DNA of 64,000 nucleotides from Streptomyces sp. NRRL F-525 (GCF_000716605.1 NZ_JNXE01000041.1:26709-90708); one strand, 5' to 3'; positions 18,794 to 28,544 are shown, counted from the stretch's first letter. The notes: generated by a model not told the origin, from the sequence alone. Translations and numbers: made by a program.

Positions 18794-20526
18794 CGGGCGG
18801 CCAACTCCCTTTGTACGGTGGCTCCCCGCATACTCCCGGCGGCCGTGACCGCCAACGCGCCGAGCAGGGCGAGTACGGCGGCGGGGGCGAGGACGGCCCA
18901 GGGGGCGCGTTCGGCGTAGGGCTGGTTCTCGGCGAGGAGCAACCCCCATTCCGGGGAGGGCGGTTGCGCGCCGAGGCCGAGGAAGCCGAGCGAGGCGAGG
19001 GCGAGGGCGACACCGGGCAGGCGGAGCAGGGCATGTCGGGTGACGGGTGGCAGGACGGCGGGCAGGAGTGAGTGGCGCAGGATGTACCAACGGCCCGCAC
19101 CCAGGCCCCGGGTGGCGGTCACGTGCAGGGTGGCGCGTTCCTGGAGCAGCAGTGCGGAGGTGTGCGCTGCGAGGGGCGTCCAGGCGAGGGCGGTCACAGC
19201 GAGCGCGGGAGTCGCCGCCCCACTTCCCGCGACGGCGGTGACCAACAGCGCGGCCAGGACCGGCGGTACGGCGTTCACCGTGTCGACGAGCGGCCCGGAC
19301 AGCCGGGGCAACAGTCCGAGCAATACGCCGATACCGAGCGCGACGGCACTGATCCCGAGGGCGAGCAGCAGGGTGTCGACGGCACCGTGGGCGACCCGCG
19401 CAAGGAGATCCCGGCCGAGCGCGTCGGTGCCGAACGGGTGGGCCCAGCTGGGGTGTTGGAGACGCAGCCCGGTGTCGAGGGCGAGGGGATTTCGGGGCAG
19501 ACCGAGCGCGACGACACCGAGGAGGAGGGCGCCGTAGACAACGGGCAGGGTTCGTCGGGTAGTTGAGGCGCTGGGCCCGTGGAGGGAGGGGAGGGCGTCG
19601 GCGCGTAGTGCGGGGCCGATGAGGAGGCGCGCCGCGAGGCGGGTGAGTCCGGCGGCGACGGCGGCTAGCAGGAGCAGGGCGAGGGTGCCGGCCTGCAGCA
19701 CGGGCAAGTCCTGGGCGAGGGAGGCCTGGAGGGTGGTGCGCCCGAGCCCGGGTATGTCGAAGATCTGCTCGACGGCGACGGCCCCACCGGTCAACCCGAC
19801 GACGAACAAACCCATGTTGGGCAACAGCCCGGGCAGACACCGCCGCACTGCCTGCCGGGCGATCCGCCGCCCGGACAGCCCCCGCGCGGCCGCAGCCCGC
19901 ACCCACGGCTCCCCGAACGCCCCCGGCAACAGGTCATCGACCAACCGTCCGAGCACGGCCCCGGCGGGCAACCCCAGCGCGAGCGCCGGCAGCACCACCC
20001 ACCGCGGCCCGTACCACCCCAGCGCGGGCAACCACCCGAGCTGCACCCCGACGACGGTGGCGAGCACGGACGCGGTGAGGAACTCGGGCAGCGCGGCGAG
20101 TGCGGCGGAGCCGGTGCCACCGGGGCCCTCCACCGCACGCCCGCCCCGCCGCAAGGTCCGCGCGCACACCAACCCGGCGGTGACAACGGCCACTACGACC
20201 GCCGCCCCCATCAACAGCAGGGAAGCGCCCAGGGCTTGGAGGACACTGGGCATGACCTCGGCGCCGGAGATCCATGACCGGCCGGCGTCTCCGCGCGGCA
20301 GGCCCTGGAGCCACTGGCCGAGAAGCCGCAACGGGCCGTCATCGAGGCCGAGTTGGGTGCGGATGGCGGCGAGGACCTGGGGGTCGGGGTCGCGTTCCGC
20401 CGAGCGGGCCTTGAGGACGGTGAGGGCCGGGTCGGTGCGGGAGAGCCAGGGCAGCAGGCCCACCGCGCAGACCAGGGCAGCCGCGAGGAAGGCGCGCCAC
20501 AGGAGCGTGGCCGTGCGGTGCGGCAT
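18790..20526 (-). CDS. fused DppB-DppC-type ABC transporter permease
   Basis: A 578-residue protein that is two oligopeptide/nickel-type permeases in one chain. The N-terminal half (about 1-300) ends with the DppB-like 'EQIFDIPGLGRTTLQASLAQDLPVLQ'. The C-terminal half (about 320-570) starts with the DppC-like 'HPFGTDALGRDLLARVAHG' and has the EAA-like loop 'ATRGLGAGRWYILRHSLLPAVLPP'. Family members are normally two separate genes of ~310 and ~280 residues, so this is a fusion. No ABC ATPase gene is adjacent, so the complex must borrow an ATPase. It lies 3 bp after the binding-protein gene and overlaps the MFS gene. Confidence 0.9.
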   Translation of the reverse strand: MPHRTATLLWRAFLAAALVCAVGLLPWLSRTDPALTVLKARSAERDPDPQVLAAIRTQLGLDDGPLRLLGQWLQGLPRGDAGRSWISGAEVMPSVLQALGASLLLMGAAVVVAVVTAGLVCARTLRRGGRAVEGPGGTGSAALAALPEFLTASVLATVVGVQLGWLPALGWYGPRWVVLPALALGLPAGAVLGRLVDDLLPGAFGEPWVRAAAARGLSGRRIARQAVRRCLPGLLPNMGLFVVGLTGGAVAVEQIFDIPGLGRTTLQASLAQDLPVLQAGTLALLLLAAVAAGLTRLAARLLIGPALRADALPSLHGPSASTTRRTLPVVYGALLLGVVALGLPRNPLALDTGLRLQHPSWAHPFGTDALGRDLLARVAHGAVDTLLLALGISAVALGIGVLLGLLPRLSGPLVDTVNAVPPVLAALLVTAVAGSGAATPALAVTALAWTPLAAHTSALLLQERATLHVTATRGLGAGRWYILRHSLLPAVLPPVTRHALLRLPGVALALASLGFLGLGAQPPSPEWGLLLAENQPYAERAPWAVLAPAAVLALLGALAVTAAGSMRGATVQRELAAR

Positions 20527-20529
20527 GGT

Positions 20530-22104
20530 TCAGCGCCGGGTTCCGGGGCCGACGAGGGTGCGCTCGTACGGGTCGAGGAGGAGGCCCCGTACCGAGGTGC
20601 CCACGCCGGTGACGACCCGTTGGTGCACGAGCGGTACGACGGCGTCGGTGCCCAGGATCTCGGCCTCGGCCGTCATCGCGGCGCTCTGCCGTGCGGAGGT
20701 GTCGGCGGTGCCCTCGGCCTTCGCGACGGCCCGGTCGACGTCCTTGTCGCACAGCAGGGCGAGGTTGTAGCCGCCGTCGCAGGTGTAGTCGCCGGCGAGC
20801 ACGGCGACCGGATCGCCCGTGTCCACCAGGGTGTTGCGGGCGACGACGAACGCGTCGAACTTCCCCGCCAGCGCGTCGCTCTCGATCCGCGAGTACTCGC
20901 GCACCTCCAACTCGACCTTGAATCCGGCCTTTTCGAGCTGCTGCTTCAACACCTGGGCGACTTCGGGGAGTTCGGGCCGGTTGTCGTACGTCGCGAGGGT
21001 GATGGTCCGCCCGCCGGGTGAGACGGGTTCGGCCCGCCCGGCCGGTTGCTCGCGTTTGCCCGCGGCCCAGGTGACGGCGGGGCCGTAGATGCCCGTGCCC
21101 GCGTCGGCGTGACCTTCGTAGACGCCCTTGGCGAGTGTGGAGGTGTCGACGGCCTCGCGGGCGGCTGCGCGGAGCTTCGGGTCCTTGAACGGGCCTGTCC
21201 TGGTGTTGAGTTGGAGGCTCGTGGTGCGGGTGGTGGCGGTCTCACGGCGGGTGTCCGCGTCGAGCGTGGCGGCCTGGGCGACGGGTATCGCCTCGGCGAC
21301 GTCGACCTGCCCGGTGCGCAGCGCGTTGGTGCGGGCGGCGCCGTCCGCGATGAACCGTGCGTCGATTCCGGAGACTTGGGCGAGGCCGCCCCAGTAGTCG
21401 TCGAAGCGGTCGAGGGTGGCCGCCGTGGAGCCGGTGACCTTCGTCAGCTCGAAGGGACCGGTGGCGGTGCCGACCGGGTCGACACGGCCCCTCTCCTCGT
21501 ACGCCTTCGGGGAGAGGACGGCGAGCGCGGGACCGGCCAGCCTCAACGGCAGTACGGGATCAGGGGAGTTGGTGGTGATGCGAAGGCGGTCGCCGCCCGC
21601 CGACTCGGCGGTGAGGGTGACACCGGAGAGCGCGGCGGGGGCGGGCTTCGCCTCGGCGGCATTGCCGAGGGCGGCGGCCACGCGAGCCGGGGTGACCTCG
21701 GTGCCGTCCTGGAAGGTCGCCTCGCGGAGCGTGAACAGCCAGCTGCGATCGCCCTCGCACTGCCAGGACCGGGCCAGCGCGGGGGCGGCGGAGCCGTTGG
21801 CGTCCAGAGAGGTCAGCCCTTCGGTGACACCGAGACGGCTGAGGATGGTGGCGTCGGCGCCGTACGGGGAGAGGTTCTCGGCGGGCGGGAACGCGAGGGC
21901 GACGCGCAGCCGGGAACCGGACTCCCCGGTCGCGTCCCCGCTCTCCTCACCGGCGGAGGCGAAACAGCCGGTGAGCAGCGGCACGAGGGCAAGGCCGAGA
22001 AGAAGCCGGGGCCGTCGGACCGGTCCAATACGCGTACGCGTACGGCCATTTGCACTGGTTCGTCTTGTACTGGTTCGTCTTGTACTGGTTCGTCGGAATC
22101 GCAT
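20530..22104 (-). CDS. family 5 extracellular solute-binding lipoprotein
   Basis: A 524-residue oligopeptide/nickel-type binding protein (SBP_bac_5). The lipobox 'PLLTGC' puts the lipidated Cys at residue 47, after an unusually long Arg/Thr-rich leader. Residues 5-16 (RTSTRRTSTRRT) are encoded by a 15-bp tandem repeat. Core features are 'LTFTLREATFQDGTEVTPARV'-like spacing (here 'WLFTLREATFQDG'), 'YEERGRVDPVGTATGPFELTK' and 'LQLNTRTGPFKDPKLRAA'. The ATG at 22104 is 5 bp after the GNAT stop. With the fused permease it forms an importer for a peptide, nickel complex or metallophore. The ligand is unknown. Confidence 0.9.
   Translation of the reverse strand: MRFRRTSTRRTSTRRTSANGRTRTRIGPVRRPRLLLGLALVPLLTGCFASAGEESGDATGESGSRLRVALAFPPAENLSPYGADATILSRLGVTEGLTSLDANGSAAPALARSWQCEGDRSWLFTLREATFQDGTEVTPARVAAALGNAAEAKPAPAALSGVTLTAESAGGDRLRITTNSPDPVLPLRLAGPALAVLSPKAYEERGRVDPVGTATGPFELTKVTGSTAATLDRFDDYWGGLAQVSGIDARFIADGAARTNALRTGQVDVAEAIPVAQAATLDADTRRETATTRTTSLQLNTRTGPFKDPKLRAAAREAVDTSTLAKGVYEGHADAGTGIYGPAVTWAAGKREQPAGRAEPVSPGGRTITLATYDNRPELPEVAQVLKQQLEKAGFKVELEVREYSRIESDALAGKFDAFVVARNTLVDTGDPVAVLAGDYTCDGGYNLALLCDKDVDRAVAKAEGTADTSARQSAAMTAEAEILGTDAVVPLVHQRVVTGVGTSVRGLLLDPYERTLVGPGTRR
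22054..22094. repeat. 15-bp tandem repeat inside the lipoprotein leader
   Basis: The unit ACTGGTTCGTCTTGT occurs at 22054-22068 and 22069-22083, with a partial third copy at 22084-22094. It is in frame (five codons per unit) and encodes the repeated Thr-Arg-Arg-Thr-Ser pattern ahead of the signal sequence of the solute-binding protein. Copy-number change would alter leader length without a frameshift. Confidence 0.9.
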
Positions 22105-22109
22105 CGCGT

Positions 22110-22652
22110 CTATCGCTCCATCGCCAGTTCGAAGTGCACGATCCCCTGCCCGCCGCCCGGGTCGTCGCGCTCGTCGTGCACGACCTTCCCGAGCGACCGC
22201 CAGAAGGCCTCGGCTCCGGGTACGGCGGGATCGGTGTGCAGATACACGGCGCGGTAGCCGCCGTCGGCCGCGGCGAACGCGAGGAGGTCGGCGACGAGGT
22301 GCCGGGCGAGGCCGCGGCGGCGGTGCGCGGGGCGGACGTAGACGCGGCGCAGTTGCGCGGTCCCGCCGGAGGGGTAGCGCTCGGCGAGCTCGCGCGGGTT
22401 CGGCGGGTGGACCGGTCCACGGGAGTCGAGCGCGCCGGTCGCCACGACCGTGCCGTCGGCGGGGTCGAGTGCCACGAGGAGGGTGTGGCGGCCCGGGGCG
22501 AGATAGGCGGCCGCCGGGTCGATGATGTCGCCGTGCCAGCGGGGCACATAGCCGGTACGGAAGTCGCGGTAGACGGTGTCGAGCATCACGGCACGCGCAC
22601 CGTCGATATCGTCCGGGCCTGCCGCCCTGATGCAGTAGTCAAGCACTTGCAC
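22110..22652 (-). CDS. GNAT family N-acetyltransferase
   Basis: A 180-residue single-domain GNAT enzyme. The acetyl-CoA-binding motif A is 'QLRRVYVRPAHRRRGLARHLVADLLAFA' with the R-x2-G-x-A pattern, followed by 'LHTDPAVPGAEAFWRSLG' (motif B). It starts with GTG at 22652 and ends 5 bp before the binding-protein gene, so it leads the transporter operon. It could acetylate an amine on an imported or exported small molecule. The substrate is unknown. Confidence 0.88.
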   Translation of the reverse strand: MQVLDYCIRAAGPDDIDGARAVMLDTVYRDFRTGYVPRWHGDIIDPAAAYLAPGRHTLLVALDPADGTVVATGALDSRGPVHPPNPRELAERYPSGGTAQLRRVYVRPAHRRRGLARHLVADLLAFAAADGGYRAVYLHTDPAVPGAEAFWRSLGKVVHDERDDPGGGQGIVHFELAMER

Positions 22653-22664
22653 ATCATATGCATT

Positions 22665-22680
22665 AAGACTCCTAGGTCTT
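22665..22680. promoter_or_regulatory. near-palindrome upstream of the GNAT operon
   Basis: AAGACTCCTAGGTCTT is a 14-bp palindrome (AAGACCTAGGTCTT) interrupted by one extra T. It lies 13 bp upstream of the GTG start of the GNAT gene, in a locally AT-richer stretch. It is a possible operator for the divergent region. There is no direct evidence of a binding protein. Confidence 0.35.
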
Positions 22681-22762
22681 GATCACCCTTGGACCGTTCC
22701 TGGATCGCCCTTGATCCACTGGATTTGACAGCCTCGCGGCCACCCCCTAAAACCTAGCCACA

Positions 22763-22777
22763 TGACATTCATTTTCA
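22763..22777. promoter_or_regulatory. Zur-box-like site in the divergent promoter region
   Basis: TGACATTCATTTTCA matches 13 of 15 positions of the Streptomyces zinc-uptake-regulator box TGAAAATCATTTTCA (consensus recalled from memory). It lies 25 bp upstream of the GTG of the CooC-like gene and about 110 bp upstream of the GNAT gene. A TTGACA (22725-22730) with TAAAAC 17 bp downstream (22748-22753) could be the promoter, placing the site at or just after the start of transcription. Such an AT-rich block is conspicuous here. Confidence 0.5.
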
Positions 22778-22802
22778 AAACCGCGATCGCGGCGGACCGG
22801 TA

Positions 22803-23771
22803 GTGCGCGTCGCGTTCGTCGGCAAGGGCGGCAGCGGAAAGACCACGCTGTCGGCCCTCTTCGCCCGCCACCTGGCCCGCGCCGGCGCCCCCGTGCTCGC
22901 CATCGACGGCGACATCAACCAGCACCTGGCCGAGGCCCTGTCCCCCGACACGTCTCCCGGCACCGAACCGGTCACCGCCCCACCCCTGGCCGCCCACCTG
23001 ACCGAGCTCAAGAACTACCTGCGCGGCACCAACCCCCGCATCGCCTCCCCCGAGGCGATGATCAAGACCACCCCACCGGGGCGCGGCTCACGCCTTCTGC
23101 GCCTGCTGGGCGACGACGAGGTGCACGCCCGGCATGTGGTCCGTGCGGGTGACGTTCCGCTGATGGCGACGGGCGAGTTCGAGGAGAGCGACCTCGGGGT
23201 GGCCTGCTACCACTCCAAACTCGGCGCGGTGGAGCTGTACTTGAACCATCTCGTCGACGGCCCCGGCGAATACGTCGTCGTCGACATGACAGCAGGCGCC
23301 GACGCCTTCGCCTCCGGCCTGTTCACCCGCTTCGACCTGACGTTCCTGGTGGCCGAACCCACCCGCAAGGGCGTCTCCGTGTACCGCCAGTACCGCGACC
23401 ACGCACGGGAGTTCGACATCCGCCTCGCCGTGATCGGCAACAAGGTCACCGGCGAGGACGACCTGCTCTTCCTCAAGGAGGAGGTGGGGGACGACCTCCT
23501 GACCCACCTGGTCCACTCACCGTGGGTACGCGCGGCCGAACAGGGCCACGGACAGGGCGACTTGAACGCCCTGGAGTCGCACAACCGCCACGCCCTGATC
23601 GTCCTCCGCGAGGCCGTCGACGCCCACCCCAGGGACTGGTCGGCCCTGCACCGCCACGCCGTCGACTTCCACCTCCGCAACGCCACCGCGTGGGCGGACA
23701 GGGCAACGGGCCTGGACCTCGCGGCCCAGGTCGACCCGGAGTACGTACCTGGCCCGACGCCACAGCCCTGA
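22803..23771 (+). CDS. CooC-like deviant Walker ATPase
   Basis: A 322-residue P-loop ATPase of the SIMIBI/MinD-CooC type. The deviant Walker A 'GKGGSGKTTLSALFAR' is at residues 7-22. The Walker A' strand 'VLAIDGDINQHLAEAL' follows. 'VVDMTAGADAFASG' is the Walker B-like segment, and 'NKVTGEDDLLFLKEEVGDDLL' matches CooC proteins. CooC proteins insert nickel in CO dehydrogenase, but no such enzyme is encoded here. The GTG start has no clear ribosome-binding site, so the transcript may be near-leaderless. A metal-chaperone role fits the Zur-like site upstream but is inference. Confidence 0.85.
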   Translation: MRVAFVGKGGSGKTTLSALFARHLARAGAPVLAIDGDINQHLAEALSPDTSPGTEPVTAPPLAAHLTELKNYLRGTNPRIASPEAMIKTTPPGRGSRLLRLLGDDEVHARHVVRAGDVPLMATGEFEESDLGVACYHSKLGAVELYLNHLVDGPGEYVVVDMTAGADAFASGLFTRFDLTFLVAEPTRKGVSVYRQYRDHAREFDIRLAVIGNKVTGEDDLLFLKEEVGDDLLTHLVHSPWVRAAEQGHGQGDLNALESHNRHALIVLREAVDAHPRDWSALHRHAVDFHLRNATAWADRATGLDLAAQVDPEYVPGPTPQP

Positions 23772-23820
23772 CACCGGCCCGCCCCTCCATCCCCAACTAC
23801 CAGACAGGACACCCCTCTTC

Positions 23821-24213
23821 ATGTCTCTCGACGTCTCCCCGAAGCTCCTCGCCGAAGCCGAGCACGGTGACATCCGCGAGGCGGACTTCGTGGACACAGT
23901 CCGCACGTCCCTGCCGTACGCCTACGACCTCATCGCCGGCCTCGCCACCGAACTCCGCGACGGCACGGCCGAGTTCACCGACAACCAGACCCCGCCCTCG
24001 TCCGAACAGGAACGCGGCCAACTGCTGCGGGCGCTGGCCAGCGACGCGATCCGGGGCAGCCTGGAACGCCACTTCGGGGTGGCCCTGGCCTTCCAGAACT
24101 GCCATCGGGTGGCGGCGTTCCGGCCCGAGGCGCTGGACGGCGGGACGTATGCGAAGTTCACGTCGGCGCGGTCCCAAGTACTGAACCAGTCACCGGAGTT
24201 CAGGGACTGCTGA
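23821..24213 (+). CDS. conserved-looking small protein of unknown function
   Basis: A 130-residue soluble protein that I do not recognise. It is acidic and helical by composition, without signal peptide or membrane segment, with single cysteines in 'FQNCHRV' and at the very C-terminus (FRDC). It follows the CooC-like ATPase by 49 bp on the same strand, so the two are probably co-expressed and it may be its partner or client. Its last 14 bp overlap the convergent alpha/beta hydrolase gene. Codon use is normal for the window, which supports it as real. Confidence 0.75.
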   Translation: MSLDVSPKLLAEAEHGDIREADFVDTVRTSLPYAYDLIAGLATELRDGTAEFTDNQTPPSSEQERGQLLRALASDAIRGSLERHFGVALAFQNCHRVAAFRPEALDGGTYAKFTSARSQVLNQSPEFRDC

Positions 24214-25042
24214 CGGGCAGCACCAGCGCGCCGAACCGCTCGGCGTCGTCCAGCCACGGCATATGTCCGGCGCCGGACTGAACCACCAACTCCCCGTTCG
24301 GGAACAGCCCCGCGTACTCCGCCATCGCGCGCGGCGGGGCTGAGATGTCGAACTCCCCGGCGAGGACGAGCACCGGGGATGTGAACACGGCCAGGGCTGC
24401 GCGGGTGTCGGTCGGGGCGAAGGCGTCTTCGGTGGCGTAGGCGGCCGCGGCCTCCGCGTTCGTCTCCTTCGCGTCGGCCTCGTCGAAGGCACGGGCCGTC
24501 TCGTCCCAACGAGCGTGCGCGAAGGGCGAGATGGCCTGCCAGGAGTCGGGGGTCGCGCGGCCGGCGGTGATGTTCTCCAGGGCGGCGAACGCGGGTCCGA
24601 ACCACGGTTCGGACCCGCGCAGTCGTGCCACCCCCAGGCGGTCCTCGGCGGTGATCTGGACTCCGACCGCGTAGACGCTAGGGGTGACCAGCGTCAGTCG
24701 GGACACGCGGTCCGGGTGGCGGGCCGTGTACAGCGCGGCCAGGTTCGCACCGGCCGAGTGGGCGAGCAGGTCCAGCCGGTCGAACCCCAACTCCTCGCGC
24801 AGCGCCTCGACATCGCCCACGAGACGGTCGCAGCGGTACGACGCCGGGTCCGCGGGCACGTCCGACGCGCCCGTGCCCCGCAGATCCAGCCGGATCAGCC
24901 GGCGGTGCGCGGCCAGGCCGCCGAGCGTGCCGAGGTAGGCCGAGTCGCGCATCGGTCCGCCGGGGAGGCAGATCAGGGGCGGGCCGTCGCCCGATGCGTG
25001 ATACGCGAGGCGGGTTCCGTCGGGTGCTGCGAAGGTCGGCAT
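24200..25042 (-). CDS. alpha/beta hydrolase, proline iminopeptidase-like
   Basis: A 280-residue alpha/beta hydrolase. The oxyanion region is 'LICLPGGPMRDSAYL', the nucleophile Ser96 lies in 'LLAHSAGANLAALY' (an AxSxG variant of GxSxG), the acid is in 'VLAGEFDISAP' and the histidine in 'GAGHMPWLDD'. The cap-domain spacing resembles proline iminopeptidases and haloperoxidases. The ATG at 25042 is chosen over an upstream in-frame ATG at 25078 because the family starts at 'APDGTRLAYHASG'. It is intracellular and its substrate is unknown. Confidence 0.88.
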   Translation of the reverse strand: MPTFAAPDGTRLAYHASGDGPPLICLPGGPMRDSAYLGTLGGLAAHRRLIRLDLRGTGASDVPADPASYRCDRLVGDVEALREELGFDRLDLLAHSAGANLAALYTARHPDRVSRLTLVTPSVYAVGVQITAEDRLGVARLRGSEPWFGPAFAALENITAGRATPDSWQAISPFAHARWDETARAFDEADAKETNAEAAAAYATEDAFAPTDTRAALAVFTSPVLVLAGEFDISAPPRAMAEYAGLFPNGELVVQSGAGHMPWLDDAERFGALVLPVSSP

Positions 25043-25100
25043 GCGCGTGAGCGTGTCAGGGCACCGTGCGGGCGGCAACCGGATTGCCGGACGGCGGAAC

Positions 25101-25133
25101 GGGCCGGTCCGGTGCCGCGCTCCGGACCGGCCC
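25101..25133. terminator. hairpin terminator after the GH16 gene
   Basis: GGGCCGGTCCGG (25101-25112) and CCGGACCGGCCC (25122-25133) form a perfect 12-bp stem with a 9-nt loop, five bases beyond the GH16 stop codon. It would end the minus-strand glucanase transcript before the alpha/beta hydrolase gene. Confidence 0.75.
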
Positions 25134-25138
25134 AGCTG

Positions 25139-27004
25139 TTACTTCTTCTGTTCGACCCGCACCCAGTCCACCTCCGCCTGCACTCCCCCGGCCGCGACCT
25201 TGTCCACGCTCGACTGCGGCAGGCCCCAGTACGGCGTGGTGACCTGGTTCCAGCCGGCCGGGTAGGCGCCGCCCAGGGCGAGGTTGAGGATGACGTACTG
25301 GTTGTGGTTGTAGACCCACTGCCCGCGGGTCGATTCGAGTTTGTTGCGGGTGGTCTCCTGGACGAGGGCGTCGTCGACGTAGAAGCGCATCCCGGTCGGT
25401 GTCCATTCGACGGCGTACGTGTGCCACTGGTCGGCGGTGCCGCCGTTCGGGTACGTCTGGCGGGCGCCGATGTTGCCGTCGGCGGAGTAGCCGGGGCCGT
25501 GGAGGGCCGTGCTCGTCCAGGTCGGGTAGCCGATGTTCTCCATGATGTCGGTCTCGCCGGAGGCCGGCCAGGAGACCGACGGGTCGTCGACGTTGCTGCC
25601 GAGCAGCCAGAAGGCGGGCCAGAACCCGTCGCCGACCGGCAACTTCATGCGGGCGCTCACCTTGCCGTAGCTGAAGTCGAACTTCGTGTTGGTGTCGATG
25701 CGGCCCGACGTGAAGTCGTACGTGCCGCCGCCTGCCTGCGTGCAGCCCTTGCAGTACTTCGCCGCGAGGATCAACTCACCGTTCTGCGTACGGACGTTGT
25801 CCGTCGAGTCGACGTACGCCTGGGACTCGCCGTTGACCGAGCCCATTTCCGTGCCGGTCCTCACCACCCGCCACTTGGAGCGGTCCAGGGCCGCCGACGT
25901 GAAGTCGTCGAAGAACGTCGTCTGGTACGTGCCCGACTGGTCGGCGGGCAGTGCGGGGTAGGCCGCCGCCGCGCTGCCGCCGGTGCCCCAGACCTGGAAC
26001 TCGTAGAGGGAGTAGCCGAATTGGGCCGTGTAGGGCGCCGGGTTGTAGAAGGAACGGCGTTCCTTGCCGAGCATGCGGACGTAGCGGCCGGTGACCGGCT
26101 GGGGCAGGGTCACCGTGTCGTGGCGGCCGGTCGCGTCGGCGGGGGCCTGGATGTTGGCCCGGCGGGCCGCGATGTCGGCGGCCGACGGTTCGTAGACCGT
26201 GCGCCAGGTGGTGTTGTCGTCCGAGACCTGGAGCAAGTAGTCGACGGCGTACGCCGATTCCCAGTAGAGGTCGACCGAGTCGATCGTCGAGGTGGCGCCC
26301 AGGTCGACGGAGACCCAGCGGTCGGCGTTCCAGTCGCTGGACCAGCGGGTCGCGTCGTCCTTGAGGTTGGCGGGCCAGCCGCCGTCGGTGACGTACGCCG
26401 GTGAAACGCCGTTGTGCTGGTAGTAGTTGGAGTACGCCGGGTGGTTCAGGGCGAGGTTGGTGCGGGTCGTGGACGCGGGGGCCGGTTCGCCGCCGTAGAC
26501 CTTGAAGGAGTAGAGCGAGTAACCGTAGGGCGTGGACCGTTCCAAGCCGCGCAGGCGGATGTAACGGCCCGTCACCTCCTGGGGGTACGTGCTCGTGGTG
26601 ACCGAGCCGCCGGTGCCCGCCGTCTCCGTGTAGAAGGGCGTCCAGTCGGTGCCATTCCTGGAGACCTCCAGGACGTATCTCTTGCCGTAGGCCGCCTCCC
26701 AGTCGAGGGTGACGCGGTCGATGCGGAGGGTGGTGCCGAGGTCGAGGCGGATCCAGGCGTCGTCGGCGAAGTTGCTGGACCAGCGGGTCGCGCCGTCGCC
26801 GTCGAAGGCGAGGCCGGGGGTGGTGCCGGCGTTCTCGCTGCCGGAGGCCGTGACGGCGGCCGGGTTCGCGGCGTAGGCGGCGGCCGCGCGGTCGGTGTCC
26901 CAGGTCGTGGCGGCCGCGGCCTGCGGGGCGGGGGCCGCGAGGGCCGGGGTGGCGGAGAGCAGGGCCAGCGCGGTGAGCGCCGTGAGCAGGGTGCGTGCGG
27001 GCAT
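25139..27004 (-). CDS. secreted GH16 beta-1,3-glucanase with two discoidin domains
   Basis: A 621-residue exported enzyme. The signal peptide covers about residues 1-30. Two F5/8-type C (discoidin/CBM32-like) domains follow (about 45-175 and 190-335), each with 'ATRWSS' and 'GRYIRL/GRYVRM' signatures. A GH16 catalytic domain follows (about 350-621) with the ExDxxE motif GETDIMENIG: Glu484 nucleophile, Asp486, Glu489 acid/base. GH16 enzymes of this type cut laminarin or mixed-linkage beta-glucans. The ATG at 27004 has AAGGAG upstream. It lies downstream of the GH1 and importer genes but behind a terminator, so it may have its own promoter. Confidence 0.93.
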   Translation of the reverse strand: MPARTLLTALTALALLSATPALAAPAPQAAAATTWDTDRAAAAYAANPAAVTASGSENAGTTPGLAFDGDGATRWSSNFADDAWIRLDLGTTLRIDRVTLDWEAAYGKRYVLEVSRNGTDWTPFYTETAGTGGSVTTSTYPQEVTGRYIRLRGLERSTPYGYSLYSFKVYGGEPAPASTTRTNLALNHPAYSNYYQHNGVSPAYVTDGGWPANLKDDATRWSSDWNADRWVSVDLGATSTIDSVDLYWESAYAVDYLLQVSDDNTTWRTVYEPSAADIAARRANIQAPADATGRHDTVTLPQPVTGRYVRMLGKERRSFYNPAPYTAQFGYSLYEFQVWGTGGSAAAAYPALPADQSGTYQTTFFDDFTSAALDRSKWRVVRTGTEMGSVNGESQAYVDSTDNVRTQNGELILAAKYCKGCTQAGGGTYDFTSGRIDTNTKFDFSYGKVSARMKLPVGDGFWPAFWLLGSNVDDPSVSWPASGETDIMENIGYPTWTSTALHGPGYSADGNIGARQTYPNGGTADQWHTYAVEWTPTGMRFYVDDALVQETTRNKLESTRGQWVYNHNQYVILNLALGGAYPAGWNQVTTPYWGLPQSSVDKVAAGGVQAEVDWVRVEQKK

Positions 27005-27097
27005 GCGGGTCTCCTTGAGGGGCGGATCTCCTTCTGGGGGCGGTCGTGCTGACGTGCCGCTGCCTGTCGTGCGCATGACATATGCAGGGATGGTGAT

Positions 27098-27139
27098 GCC
27101 CCGGTGGGTGCGGGCTCCCCCGCCCTCACCCACCGGGGC
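27098..27139. terminator. hairpin terminator after the GH1 gene
   Basis: GCCCCGGTGGGTG (27098-27110) pairs perfectly with CACCCACCGGGGC (27127-27139) across a 16-nt loop, eight bases beyond the GH1 stop. It should end the importer-GH1 operon on the minus strand, upstream of the GH16 gene. Confidence 0.7.
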
Positions 27140-27147
27140 GGCCTTGG

Positions 27148-28506
<1,359 letters not shown>

Positions 28507-28544
28507 TGAAGTCCCTTTACGGTCAGCGGAGTTGGTCGGGTCGG

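Noticed and set aside
17567..22652. A true staphylopine-type Cnt system
   Set aside because: No metallophore synthesis genes (CntKLM type) or ATPases are in the operon. The opine-like dehydrogenases at 3.9-8.3 kb are over 9 kb away in another operon. I keep it only as an analogy.
22803..24213. Nickel-CO dehydrogenase maturation locus
   Set aside because: The CooC-like ATPase is not accompanied by CooS or other Ni-enzyme genes.
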